From the NCBI RefSeq assembly GCF_024753245.1, contig NZ_JANUGX010000017.1, positions 1-64,000 of the forward strand: a stretch of DNA of 64,000 bases, given 5' to 3'. Of this stretch, positions 49,310-58,107 are shown in pieces. The notes under the pieces are model-generated. The model searched no databases. It saw only the letters and a list, made by a program, of their open reading frames with translations, and was not told the DNA's origin. The translations under genes and the position numbers were made by a program. This stretch comes from Massilia norwichensis. Lineage in GTDB: Bacteria; Pseudomonadota; Gammaproteobacteria; Burkholderiales; Burkholderiaceae_D. Every line of letters starts with the position of its first letter. Position 1 is the first letter of the stretch.

Positions 49310-49339
49310 TTGCAGGACACATCGTGCAAACCTTATAAT
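49310..49339 (+). promoter_or_regulatory. Candidate sigma-70 promoter ahead of the glycosyltransferase
   Basis: TTGCAG (49310-49315) and a perfect TATAAT (49334-49339) are spaced 18 bases apart. A second TATAAT lies at 49446-49451, closer to the gene. The 49226-49472 stretch is AT-rich and contains only a 23-codon open frame (49367 to 49438) that I do not call as a gene. Confidence 0.5.
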
Positions 49340-49472
49340 TCGCCGAGGAAACACTGAAATCACGGATGCGTATATCTAAGCGGGATTTTCCGGACAAATG
49401 GCGACATATTTCCGACAATCACCGTATTGATTCATAACACATGCATATAATAGCTTTCTGAAGTGCTGCGCC

Positions 49473-50276
49473 TTGAATACCCAAAATAGTATCCCGACTT
49501 TTATTATCAGCCTCCCCAAAGATGCGCATCGCCGCGAACAGTTGGGCAAGCAACTGCAGGATCTGGCGTTGCCGTTTTCCGTCATCCAGGCTGTTCACGG
49601 CAAATCCCTGTCGAGCGAAGAGCTGGATGCTTCCTACGACCGCGACAAGGCGATTGCGCTATTCAACCGTGAATTGTCCAAAGGGGAAATTGGCTGTGCA
49701 CTCAGCCATTTGAGCATTTACAGGAAGATGGTCGAAGAGGATATTCCTTACGCGCTGATCCTGGAAGACGATGCCAGGATTCTCGATGAGGACTTACCGG
49801 CGACGCTGTCGAAACTGGCGCAATGCCATGCTGCGCAGGCGCCCGTCGCCGTGCTGCTGAACCATGTGATGCGCTATGACGGCAGTACGAAAATCCAGCT
49901 CGACGACAGCCGTTGCCTCTACGAAGCCTACCGCGGCGTGAATGCGCACGCTTATTTCATCACGAAAGCGGCTGCGGAAATTTTGGTGCGGAATTTATAT
50001 CCGGTGTATGTGGTGGCGGATAAATGGGAGTATTTCCAGGAGCAATACTTTCCAGTGACAGCCATGGTCCCCTACCCGATCGGTCTGGCGCCCGTCTGTC
50101 TTTCTTCCAGCATCGATGCGATGGGAAAACGGGTCAAGAAAATCGGCAACGGTCGTAATTACAAATATTACCTGAGGAAGTATCTGAACCAGTTGAAGTT
50201 TCTGATCATGTCGCGTCCTTTCATTCGCCTGGAACACCAGCGCGTGCACGAACTCGACTCGCAGCCCTTCCAATAA
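49473..50276 (+). CDS. Glycosyltransferase family 25 protein
   Basis: This 267-residue GT25 enzyme begins IPTFIISLPKDAHRREQLGKQL. It has GEIGCALSHLSIYRKMVEE and ALILEDDARI, the donor-binding DxD-like motif. GT25 members add galactose or related sugars to lipooligosaccharide. A TTG start at 49473 is inferred, since no in-frame ATG lies before the conserved N-terminus. Its coding sequence is visibly less GC-rich than its neighbours, and it stands alone between a promoter and a terminator; this suggests transfer. Function in surface glycan synthesis is inferred from the family. Confidence 0.85.
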   Translation: MNTQNSIPTFIISLPKDAHRREQLGKQLQDLALPFSVIQAVHGKSLSSEELDASYDRDKAIALFNRELSKGEIGCALSHLSIYRKMVEEDIPYALILEDDARILDEDLPATLSKLAQCHAAQAPVAVLLNHVMRYDGSTKIQLDDSRCLYEAYRGVNAHAYFITKAAAEILVRNLYPVYVVADKWEYFQEQYFPVTAMVPYPIGLAPVCLSSSIDAMGKRVKKIGNGRNYKYYLRKYLNQLKFLIMSRPFIRLEHQRVHELDSQPFQ

Positions 50277-50296
50277 ACCTGGTCGAACCCCAGTTG

Positions 50297-50334
50297 CCGC
50301 CGTTTTCCGATATGCGAAAACGGCGGTTTTTTTT
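50297..50334. terminator. Bidirectional intrinsic terminator
   Basis: CCGCCGTTTTC, an eight-base loop, GAAAACGGCGG, then eight T residues. The AAAA within the stem gives a T-run on the other strand as well. It therefore serves both the glycosyltransferase gene and the convergent nucleoside operon ending with cdd at 50342. Confidence 0.9.
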
Positions 50335-50341
50335 ATGCTGT

Positions 50342-50746
50342 TTACTTCTGCAGATCCCAACCGCCGAAAGCGTTCGGCAGCTGCGCGGCAGCGGTGGTTT
50401 CCATCAGGTCGCCCTTCAGGTTGGTCAACACCACCGGCAGTTCGTTCCCACCCAGTTCCAGCACCACCTGGCGGCAGGCGCCGCAAGGAGCGATCGGACC
50501 ATCGGTGTCGCCGATCACGGCCAGGGCTGTGAAGTCGCCCGGCTTGTAGCCGCTGGCGATGGCCGAGAAAAAGGCCGTGCGCTCGGCACAATTGCACAGG
50601 CCGTAGGAAGCGTTTTCGACGTTGCAGCCGCGGAAGATGCGGCCGTCCTTGCATTCCAGCGCGGCACCTACCTTGAACTTCGAGTAGGGGGTGTAGGCCA
50701 GTTCGCGTGCGGCGCGGGCCTCTTCGATGAGTTTTTCGTATTTCAT
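50342..50746 (-). CDS. cdd: Cytidine deaminase
   Basis: This 134-residue tetrameric-type enzyme deaminates cytidine and deoxycytidine to uridine and deoxyuridine. The zinc site is C-A-E in CNCAERTAFFSAI plus PCGACRQV, so three cysteines bind zinc. The substrate motif FKVGAALECKDG and CNVENASYG are also clear. The start at 50746 has GGAG seven bases upstream; the longer frame crosses a repeat into deoA. It is the last gene of the nucleoside operon. Confidence 0.95.
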   Translation of the reverse strand: MKYEKLIEEARAARELAYTPYSKFKVGAALECKDGRIFRGCNVENASYGLCNCAERTAFFSAIASGYKPGDFTALAVIGDTDGPIAPCGACRQVVLELGGNELPVVLTNLKGDLMETTAAAQLPNAFGGWDLQK

Positions 50747-50762
50747 GGGAACTCCAAATGAC

Positions 50763-50851
50763 CGTCGTCCCCGCGAAGGCGGGGATCCAAGTTCTGCATG
50801 CGCTGTCGAAACGCATCGAACTTGGGTTCCCGCCTTCGCGGGAACGACGAC
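50763..50851. repeat. Paired inverted repeat, ATTCCCGCG family
   Basis: Arms CGTCGTCCCCGCGAAGGCGG (50763 onward) and AACTTGGGTTCCCGCCTTCG (50818 onward) flank a centre with CTGTCGAAACGCATCG. That centre is the reverse of the centres at 31.5 and 37.3 kb. It lies five bases after the deoA stop and 16 bases before the cdd start. Confidence 0.8.
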
Positions 50852-50856
50852 GGTAT

Positions 50857-52179
<1,323 letters not shown>

Positions 52180-52207
52180 GGTGCTTCCTTAAATGTAATC
52201 TTCAAAA

Positions 52208-52287
52208 CGTCATTCCCGCGCACGCGGGAATCCATACGTCGTGTGCCTGGAGGCTCAGTATGGATTCCCGCCTTCGCGGGAATGACG
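52208..52287. repeat. Paired inverted repeat, ATTCCCGCG family, diverged
   Basis: Arms CGTCATTCCCGCGCACGCGG (52208 onward) and TATGGATTCCCGCCTTCGCG (52259 onward) flank a centre unlike that of the other four copies. It begins 21 bases after the aldehyde dehydrogenase stop and ends before the deoA ribosome site. Confidence 0.75.
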
Positions 52288-52308
52288 GTATATCAAGCCG
52301 ACAGGTAC

Positions 52309-54687
52309 TTATACGCCGTACGGAATCCAGACGTTTTTGACTTGCGACGCATGCTGCAGCACAGTCTTGCCGCAAGCCTGCTTCGCATCGAACCAGTCGC
52401 GGCCTTTCGCGCCTCCGGTCCAGGTGCGCTTCAGCGACTCGGCGGACAGGCGCTCGACTTCGGCGCAGCCCTCGGCGGAACCATCGTGGCGCCACACGGC
52501 ATCGACGTCGAAGTGCGAAGCCAGCGTGCGTGCCAGTTCGTCGGCCGAACCGGTGACGATGTTCAGCGCGCCGCCCGGCAGGTCCGAGGTGTCCAGCACC
52601 TGGTACAGGTCCAGCGCCGACAGCGGATGCGCTTCCGACGGCACGGCGATCACGCGGTTGCCCAGCGCCAGGGCCGGGGCCACCAGCGAGATGAAGCCCA
52701 GCAGCGGGTTCTCGTTCGGGCAGATGATGCCGATCACGCCGACCGGTTCGTTCAGCGCCACGGTGATGCCGTGCATCGGCGGCTGGTGCGCCAGGCCGTC
52801 GTACTTGTCGGCCCATGCGGCCCAGTAGAACAGGCGCTCGATCGATGCAGCGACTTCCGCAGCGGCGTTCTTCGAACCGGTCTGCTGGGCGATGCGGGTG
52901 GCGAATTCGTCGGCGCGCACGGCCAGGTTCTCGGCGATGTAGTACAGGACCTGGGCGCGGTTGTGCGCGGTGGCCTTGGACCAGCCGGCCGCCTTGTGCG
53001 CGGCTTCGACGGCGTTGCGGATGTCCTTGCGGTTACCCTCGGCGATGTCGGCCAGGAAGCTGCCGTTGGCGCCGGCGATGGCGCGGCTGTAGGCGCCGTC
53101 CGGGCGGGCCTGCTTGCCGCCGATGTAGAGCTTGGCGGTGCGGTCGACGGCGAACGGATTGCCCTCTTCCGACTGCTTGACTTTACCCTTCTCGGCGACG
53201 ACCGGGGCGGCCGGGCGGCGGTCTTCCGCCAGCGGGGTCAGGTACTCGTACATGCCCTCTTTGCCGCCTTCGCGGCCGAAGCCCGATTCCTTGTAGCCGC
53301 CGAAGCCGCAGGCTGCGTCGAACTGGTTGGCGGTGTTGATCCACACCACGCCGGCCTTGATGGCGGGCGCGACGTCCAGCGCCAGGCTGATCGACTCGGT
53401 CCACACGCAGGCGGCCAGGCCATACACGGTGTTGTTGGCCAGCTGGACCGCCTCACCCGGGGTGCGGAAGCTCATCGCCACCAGCACCGGGCCGAAGATT
53501 TCGGTCTGGGCCACGGCGGCCGAGGTCGAGGCGCCGGTGATCAGGGTCGGCAGGTACCAGGAACCGGCGGCCGGCGCTTCGCAGGCCGGTTGCCAGATCT
53601 CGCAACCCTCGGCACGGGCGGCTTCGACCAGGCCGTGGATGCGCTGCTGCTGCACCGGATCGACCAGGGCGCCGATGTCGTTCGATTTATCCAGCGGCGA
53701 ACCGACGCGCAGGTTCTGCATGCGCGCCTTGACCTTGGCGATGAAGCGCGGGTAGACCGATTCCTGCACCAGCAGGCGCGAGCCTGCGCAGCAGACCTGG
53801 CCCTGGTTGAACCAGATCGAGTCGACCAGGCCTTCGACGGCGGCGTCCAGGTCCGCGTCTTCGAAGACGATGAAGGGCGACTTGCCGCCCAGTTCCAGCG
53901 ACAGCTTCTTGCCGGTGCCGGCGGTCGCTTTACGGATGATGCGGCCCACTTCGGTCGAGCCGGTGAAGGCCAGCTTGTCGATGCCAGGATGGTTGACGAT
54001 GGCTTCGCCCACGCGGCCGTCGCCGGTGACGATGTTGACCACGCCGGCCGGCACGCCGGCCTGCTGGCAGATTTCAGCAAATAACAGCGCCGTCAGCGAG
54101 GTGAACTCGGCCGGTTTAAACACGATGGTGTTGCCCGCAGCCAGGGCCGGGGCGATTTTCCACGCCAGCATCAAGACCGGGAAGTTCCACGGCACGATCT
54201 GGCCGACCACGCCGACGGCGCGGTAGTCGGCGAATTCTTCCGACTGCAGCTGGGCCCAGCCGGCGTGATGGTAGAAGTGGCGTGCGGCCAGCGGCAGGTC
54301 GGCGTCGCGGGTTTCGCGGATGGTCTTGCCGTTGTCCAGGGTCTCGAGCACGGCGAACAGGCGCGAGTGCTTCTGCAGCAGGCGGGCGATCGCGTACAGG
54401 ATCTTGGCGCGGCCGTGGCCGCCCATGGCGACCCAACCCGGCTGGGCGCGGCGTGCGGCGGCGACGGCGCGCTCGACGTCGTCGCTGGTGGCTTGCGTCA
54501 CCTGCGCCAGTTCGCTGCCGTCGGCCGGGTTGAAGGAGCCGAAAGTCTCGCTGGCTTCAGTCCAGGCGTTGTCGATGAACAGGCCGAAACGGCGGCCATG
54601 CTGGTCCAGCCACGCTTGCGCTTCCTTGGTGCTTTCGGGTGCGGGACCGTAATCCATAGTCTGAAGAATCTCTTTAATTGTTGGCAT
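52309..54687 (-). CDS. Two-domain aldehyde dehydrogenase (second domain degenerate)
   Basis: This 792-residue protein contains a complete aldehyde dehydrogenase at residues 1-490: general base Glu265 in LELGGKSPF and catalytic Cys299 in FNQGQVCCAGSR. A second, partial copy (about 515-792) keeps an NAD-binding-like half (PVGVIGIICPNENPLLGF, GNRVIAVPSEAHP) but lacks a catalytic-cysteine motif and ends early. It follows deoC by 15 bases, so it probably oxidises the acetaldehyde released by DeoC. The exact aldehyde is inferred from position. Confidence 0.88.
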   Translation of the reverse strand: MPTIKEILQTMDYGPAPESTKEAQAWLDQHGRRFGLFIDNAWTEASETFGSFNPADGSELAQVTQATSDDVERAVAAARRAQPGWVAMGGHGRAKILYAIARLLQKHSRLFAVLETLDNGKTIRETRDADLPLAARHFYHHAGWAQLQSEEFADYRAVGVVGQIVPWNFPVLMLAWKIAPALAAGNTIVFKPAEFTSLTALLFAEICQQAGVPAGVVNIVTGDGRVGEAIVNHPGIDKLAFTGSTEVGRIIRKATAGTGKKLSLELGGKSPFIVFEDADLDAAVEGLVDSIWFNQGQVCCAGSRLLVQESVYPRFIAKVKARMQNLRVGSPLDKSNDIGALVDPVQQQRIHGLVEAARAEGCEIWQPACEAPAAGSWYLPTLITGASTSAAVAQTEIFGPVLVAMSFRTPGEAVQLANNTVYGLAACVWTESISLALDVAPAIKAGVVWINTANQFDAACGFGGYKESGFGREGGKEGMYEYLTPLAEDRRPAAPVVAEKGKVKQSEEGNPFAVDRTAKLYIGGKQARPDGAYSRAIAGANGSFLADIAEGNRKDIRNAVEAAHKAAGWSKATAHNRAQVLYYIAENLAVRADEFATRIAQQTGSKNAAAEVAASIERLFYWAAWADKYDGLAHQPPMHGITVALNEPVGVIGIICPNENPLLGFISLVAPALALGNRVIAVPSEAHPLSALDLYQVLDTSDLPGGALNIVTGSADELARTLASHFDVDAVWRHDGSAEGCAEVERLSAESLKRTWTGGAKGRDWFDAKQACGKTVLQHASQVKNVWIPYGV

Positions 54688-54702
54688 GACGAATCCGTGT
54701 TC

Positions 54703-55659
54703 TTAAGGTTGCGCGTGGCGGTGGGCGGCCGAGTAGTAGCCGGTCACGTGGTGCTCGAGCTGGCGCTCGATGTCGGTCAGCAGGCTGGAGGCGCCGATGC
54801 GGAACAGGTGCGGCTGCAGCCACTCGTTGCCCAGCTCTTCCTTCATCACGGTCAGGTACTGCAGCGCGGATTTCGCGGTGCTGACGCCGCCGGCCGGCTT
54901 GTAGCCGACCTTGAAGCCGGTACGCTCGTAGTATTCGCGGATCGCGCGCACCATCACCAGCGACACCGGAATCGTCGCGTTGACGCCTTCCTTGCCGGTC
55001 GAGGTCTTGATGAAGTCGGCGCCCGCCATCATGCAGACCCACGAAGCCTTGGCCACGTTTTCCAGCGTGACGAGGTCGCCGGTGGCGAGAATGGCCTTGA
55101 CGTGCGCTTCGCCGCAAGCCTGGCGATAAGCCACCATCTCGTCGTACAGCGCCTGCCAGTTACCGGTCAGGACGTGCTGGCGGGTGATCACGATGTCGAT
55201 CTCGGTCGCGCCGGCGGCCACCGACAGCTCGATCTCGCGCAGCTTGGTTTCCATGCTCGACAGACCGGCCGGGAAGGCGGTCGACACCGCGGCGATCGGC
55301 AGACGGCCCTTCAGCACCTGCACGGCCGGGGTGATCATCTCGTGGTACACGCAGACGGCGCCGGTGGTCAACGACTCCAGGCCCAGTGCCTGCATCAGGT
55401 CGGTGCGCAGCGGACGCATCGCCTTCATGCACAGGCGCTCGACGCGGCCCGGGGTATCGTCGCCGGACAGCGTGGTCAGGTCGATGCACTGGATGGCTTT
55501 CACCAGCCAGGCCGCCTGGTAGTCCTTCTTGACGGTGCGGCGGTTCGCCAGGCTGGCGGCGCGGCGGTCGGCGGCGTTGCGATTGACCTTCAGGTGGTTG
55601 ATCCAGCCCAGGTCGAGGCCGATGGCGGTATTACGTTTGAAGTCGAGGTTCGGGCTCAT
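54703..55659 (-). CDS. deoC: Deoxyribose-phosphate aldolase
   Basis: This 318-residue class I aldolase splits deoxyribose-5-phosphate to glyceraldehyde-3-phosphate and acetaldehyde. Key features are HVKAILATGDLV, containing one active-site lysine, and ADFIKTSTGKEGVNATI, containing the second; KPAGGVSTAKSAL forms the phosphate-binding part. The N-terminal 50-residue extension is longer than in E. coli DeoC. Its ATG overlaps the deoB stop as ATGA. Confidence 0.94.
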   Translation of the reverse strand: MSPNLDFKRNTAIGLDLGWINHLKVNRNAADRRAASLANRRTVKKDYQAAWLVKAIQCIDLTTLSGDDTPGRVERLCMKAMRPLRTDLMQALGLESLTTGAVCVYHEMITPAVQVLKGRLPIAAVSTAFPAGLSSMETKLREIELSVAAGATEIDIVITRQHVLTGNWQALYDEMVAYRQACGEAHVKAILATGDLVTLENVAKASWVCMMAGADFIKTSTGKEGVNATIPVSLVMVRAIREYYERTGFKVGYKPAGGVSTAKSALQYLTVMKEELGNEWLQPHLFRIGASSLLTDIERQLEHHVTGYYSAAHRHAQP

Positions 55660-56849
55660 AACAGGGCAGTTCCGTTCGAGAGAGGTTTGACACCGAGGTG
55701 TTTGGCGAGCGTTGCGCCGATGTCGGAGAAGGTGTCGGCAACAGGCAGTTCCTGTGCGGGCGCGGCCGGGCCGAAGAACAGCATCGGGATGTGTTCGCGG
55801 GTGTGGTCCGAGCCGGGCCAGGTCGGGTCGCAGCCGTGGTCGGCGGTGATCACGACCAGGTCGCCTTCCTTCAGTTTGGCGGTGAATTCCGGCAGGCGTG
55901 CGTCGAGTTCGTGCAGCGCGTTCGCATAGCCGGCGACGTCGCGGCGGTGGCCGAAGTGCATGTCGAAGTCGACGAAGTTGACGAAGGTGAGCGACTTGTC
56001 GCCGGCGGTATCAAGCACTTCCAGCAACCGGTCGAACAGCGCCATGTTGTCGGCGCCCTTGATCAGTTGCGTGACGCCCTGCCCTGCGAAGATGTCGCTG
56101 ATCTTGCCGAGGGCGATGACTTCGCCGCCGGCGTCCTTGACGTGGTCCAGCAGGGTCGGCGCGATCGGCGGTACGGCGTAGTCGTGGCGGTTGCTGGTGC
56201 GCTTGTAGTTGCCGTTGCTGCCAACGAAAGGACGCGCGATCACGCGGCCGATGTTGTAGGGCTTGACCAGTTCATACGCGGCCTCGCAGACCTCGTACAG
56301 ACGCTCCAGGCCGAAGTGCTCTTCGTGCGCGGCGATCTGCAGCACCGAGTCGGCCGAGGTGTAGAGGATCGGCTTGCCGCTGGCGACATGCTCGTCGCCC
56401 AGCTCGTTGATGATGGTGGTGCCGGAGGCGTGGCAGTTGCCCAGCCAGCCCGGTACCTTGGTGAGTTCCTGCAGCTTGTCGGTCAGCTCTTGCGGGAAGC
56501 TCGGCACGGTCTTGGGGAAGTAGCCCCAGTCGAAACGCACTGGCACGCCGGCGATTTCCCAGTGGCCGCTCTGCGTGTCCTTGCCGGTCGACTGCTCGCG
56601 GGCGACGCCCCAGGCGCCGCTGAAGCCTTCGCGTTTCTCGAAGCCGGCCGGCCACTGGCCGCTGGCTTTGTGGGCGGCGGCGCCGAGGCCGATGCCTTCC
56701 AGGGTCGGCAGCGACATCGGCTTGCCTTCCTTGGCGGCCCATTCGGCGATGTGGCCGAGGGTATTGGCGCCCTGGTCGCCGTACTTGTCGGCGTCCGGCA
56801 GCGCGCCGAGGCCGAAGGAGTCAAGCAGGAGGATGAATGCGCGTGACAT
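55656..56849 (-). CDS. deoB: Phosphopentomutase
   Basis: This 397-residue mutase converts (deoxy)ribose-1-phosphate to the 5-phosphate. It has the alkaline-phosphatase-superfamily metal sites: FILLLDSFGLGALPDA at the N-terminus and VITADHGCDPTWPGSDHTREHIP near residue 335. The start at 56849 (MSRAF) is chosen; the longer frame consists of translated repeat sequence. It overlaps deoC by four bases. Confidence 0.95.
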   Translation of the reverse strand: MSRAFILLLDSFGLGALPDADKYGDQGANTLGHIAEWAAKEGKPMSLPTLEGIGLGAAAHKASGQWPAGFEKREGFSGAWGVAREQSTGKDTQSGHWEIAGVPVRFDWGYFPKTVPSFPQELTDKLQELTKVPGWLGNCHASGTTIINELGDEHVASGKPILYTSADSVLQIAAHEEHFGLERLYEVCEAAYELVKPYNIGRVIARPFVGSNGNYKRTSNRHDYAVPPIAPTLLDHVKDAGGEVIALGKISDIFAGQGVTQLIKGADNMALFDRLLEVLDTAGDKSLTFVNFVDFDMHFGHRRDVAGYANALHELDARLPEFTAKLKEGDLVVITADHGCDPTWPGSDHTREHIPMLFFGPAAPAQELPVADTFSDIGATLAKHLGVKPLSNGTALL

Positions 56850-56868
56850 ATAAATAATCTCTCTTTCT

Positions 56869-56957
56869 GCCGTCGTTCCCGCGAAGGCGGGAACCCAAGT
56901 TCGTAGAGCAGTCGAAACGCACGCAAACTTGGGTCCCCGCCTTCGCGGGGACGACGT
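56869..56957. repeat. Paired inverted repeat, ATTCCCGCG family
   Basis: Arms GCCGTCGTTCCCGCGAAGGC (56869 onward) and AACTTGGGTCCCCGCCTTCG (56927 onward) flank a centre with GAGCAGTCGAAACGCACGC. It begins one base after the punA stop and ends 20 bases before deoB. Confidence 0.8.
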
Positions 56958-56958
56958 A

Positions 56959-57795
56959 TTAGACGTTAATGGTCGTACCCAGGCGCTCAATAAATGCATG
57001 CATCAGCGCGACCAGGTCCTTGGCCGCGATGGCCGCGTACTTCAGGGTCTGCTCGTGCGACAGCGGGAACGGGGTCAGGCCTTCGGCCAGGTTGGTGATG
57101 GCGGACATGCCGGCGACCTTCAGGCCGCAGTGGCGGGCGGCGATCACTTCCGGCACCACCGACATACCGACCATGTCGGCGCCCATGGTACGGAAAGCGC
57201 GGATCTCGGCCGCGGTTTCGAAGTGCGGACCCGGGGTCGACAGGTAGACGCCTTCGTGCACGGTGATGCCCTTCTCGGCGGCCACGGATTTCACCAGTTC
57301 GCGGGTTTCCGCGTCATAGGCGTTGGCCATGCTGAAGAAGCGCGGGCCGAAGCGGTCGTCGTTCGGGCCGGCCATCGGGCTGCCCGGCAGCAGGTTGATA
57401 TGGTCGGCCAGCACGACGATGCTGCCGGCGTCGACTTCCGGACGCAGCGAACCGGCGGCATTGGTGACGAACAGCAGTTCGCAGCCGATCAGCTTCAGGG
57501 TACGGACCGCGGACGTCATCACGCTGGCGCCGTAGCCTTCATAGAAGTGGCCGCGGCCCTTCATGCAGGCGACCGGCACGCCGGCCAGGGTGCCCAGCAC
57601 CAGTTCGCCGGCGTGGCCGTGCACGGTGCTGATCGGGAAGCCAGGCAGGTCGGCGTAGCTGATCGCCACCGCGTCCGTCATCTGCTCGGCCAGCACGCCG
57701 AGACCGGAGCCGAGGATGAGCGCCACACGCGGCGTGAAACCGGGCTTGCGGGCACGGATGACGTCGGCGGCTTCGAATGGGGTGTTGCTGAGCAT
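56959..57795 (-). CDS. punA: Purine-nucleoside phosphorylase
   Basis: This 278-residue trimeric-type phosphorylase cleaves guanosine, inosine or xanthosine to base and ribose-1-phosphate. It has the phosphate loop ALILGSGLGVLAEQM near residue 25, GRGHFYEGY near 85, and VTNAAGSLRPEVDAGSIVV. The start at 57795 (MLSNTPFE) has AAGGAAG upstream; 26 further open codons are not family-like. It is the first gene of the nucleoside operon. The 312-base gap to psuK holds the operator and promoter candidates listed separately and no other gene. Confidence 0.93.
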   Translation of the reverse strand: MLSNTPFEAADVIRARKPGFTPRVALILGSGLGVLAEQMTDAVAISYADLPGFPISTVHGHAGELVLGTLAGVPVACMKGRGHFYEGYGASVMTSAVRTLKLIGCELLFVTNAAGSLRPEVDAGSIVVLADHINLLPGSPMAGPNDDRFGPRFFSMANAYDAETRELVKSVAAEKGITVHEGVYLSTPGPHFETAAEIRAFRTMGADMVGMSVVPEVIAARHCGLKVAGMSAITNLAEGLTPFPLSHEQTLKYAAIAAKDLVALMHAFIERLGTTINV

Positions 57796-57925
57796 GAATG
57801 GCTTCCTTGTGAATTGCTGGATTGAGGTGTCTTGCTGGATGGACCGGAGAGGAACTAGCTGCAGGTGTTGCACGGAAAGCGGGAGTCCGGTGCACCAAAT
57901 TAGTCAAACTATGCATTATCGTGGA

Positions 57926-57944
57926 TTGGTATGGCAAATACCAA
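57926..57944. promoter_or_regulatory. Inverted repeat upstream of punA, candidate operator
   Basis: TTGGTAT, GGCAA, ATACCAA is a perfect 7-5-7 inverted repeat about 130 bases before the punA ATG and just ahead of a candidate promoter for the opposite strand. It could bind a regulator of the punA-deo operon or of psuK. No deoR-like gene is present nearby. Confidence 0.4.
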
Positions 57945-57948
57945 ATTT

Positions 57949-57977
57949 TTGCTCGATTTATATGGAGAAGGTATAAA
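57949..57977 (+). promoter_or_regulatory. Candidate upstream sigma-70 promoter for psuK
   Basis: TTGCTC (57949-57954) and TATAAA (57972-57977) are 17 bases apart. Use of this promoter would leave a leader of about 120 bases before the GTG at 58108. Confidence 0.4.
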
Positions 57978-58047
57978 TAAGCTATCCTGAATATTCGCTT
58001 GCAGATACATCGTGCAGCAGTCTCAGCGAAAGAGCGAAATGCTTGCA

Positions 58048-58095
58048 TTGACGCTCCACAAACAAGTGTTTAACATCACAAACAATTGTTTAAAC
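58048..58095 (+). promoter_or_regulatory. psuK promoter overlapped by two palindromic operators
   Basis: TTGACG (58048-58053) and TAACAT (58071-58076) are spaced 17 bases apart. AAACAAGTGTTT (58060-58071) lies in the spacer. The perfect palindrome AAACAATTGTTT (58080-58091) covers the expected start site. Both fit AAACANNTGTTT and are 20 bases apart centre to centre, two helical turns, as expected for cooperative binding on one DNA face. A repressor at these sites would block transcription of psuK-psuG. Confidence 0.6.
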
Positions 58096-58107
58096 CCCTT
58101 CCCTACC

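Noticed and set aside
49367-49438. A 23-codon open frame before the glycosyltransferase gene.
   Set aside because: No clear ribosome site, AT-rich, and too short to distinguish from chance.
58012-58107. An N-terminal extension of PsuK from starts at 58012 or 58039.
   Set aside because: This stretch is AT-rich, holds a promoter with two palindromes, and encodes residues not seen in the family; GTG 58108 fits better, though its ribosome site is weak.
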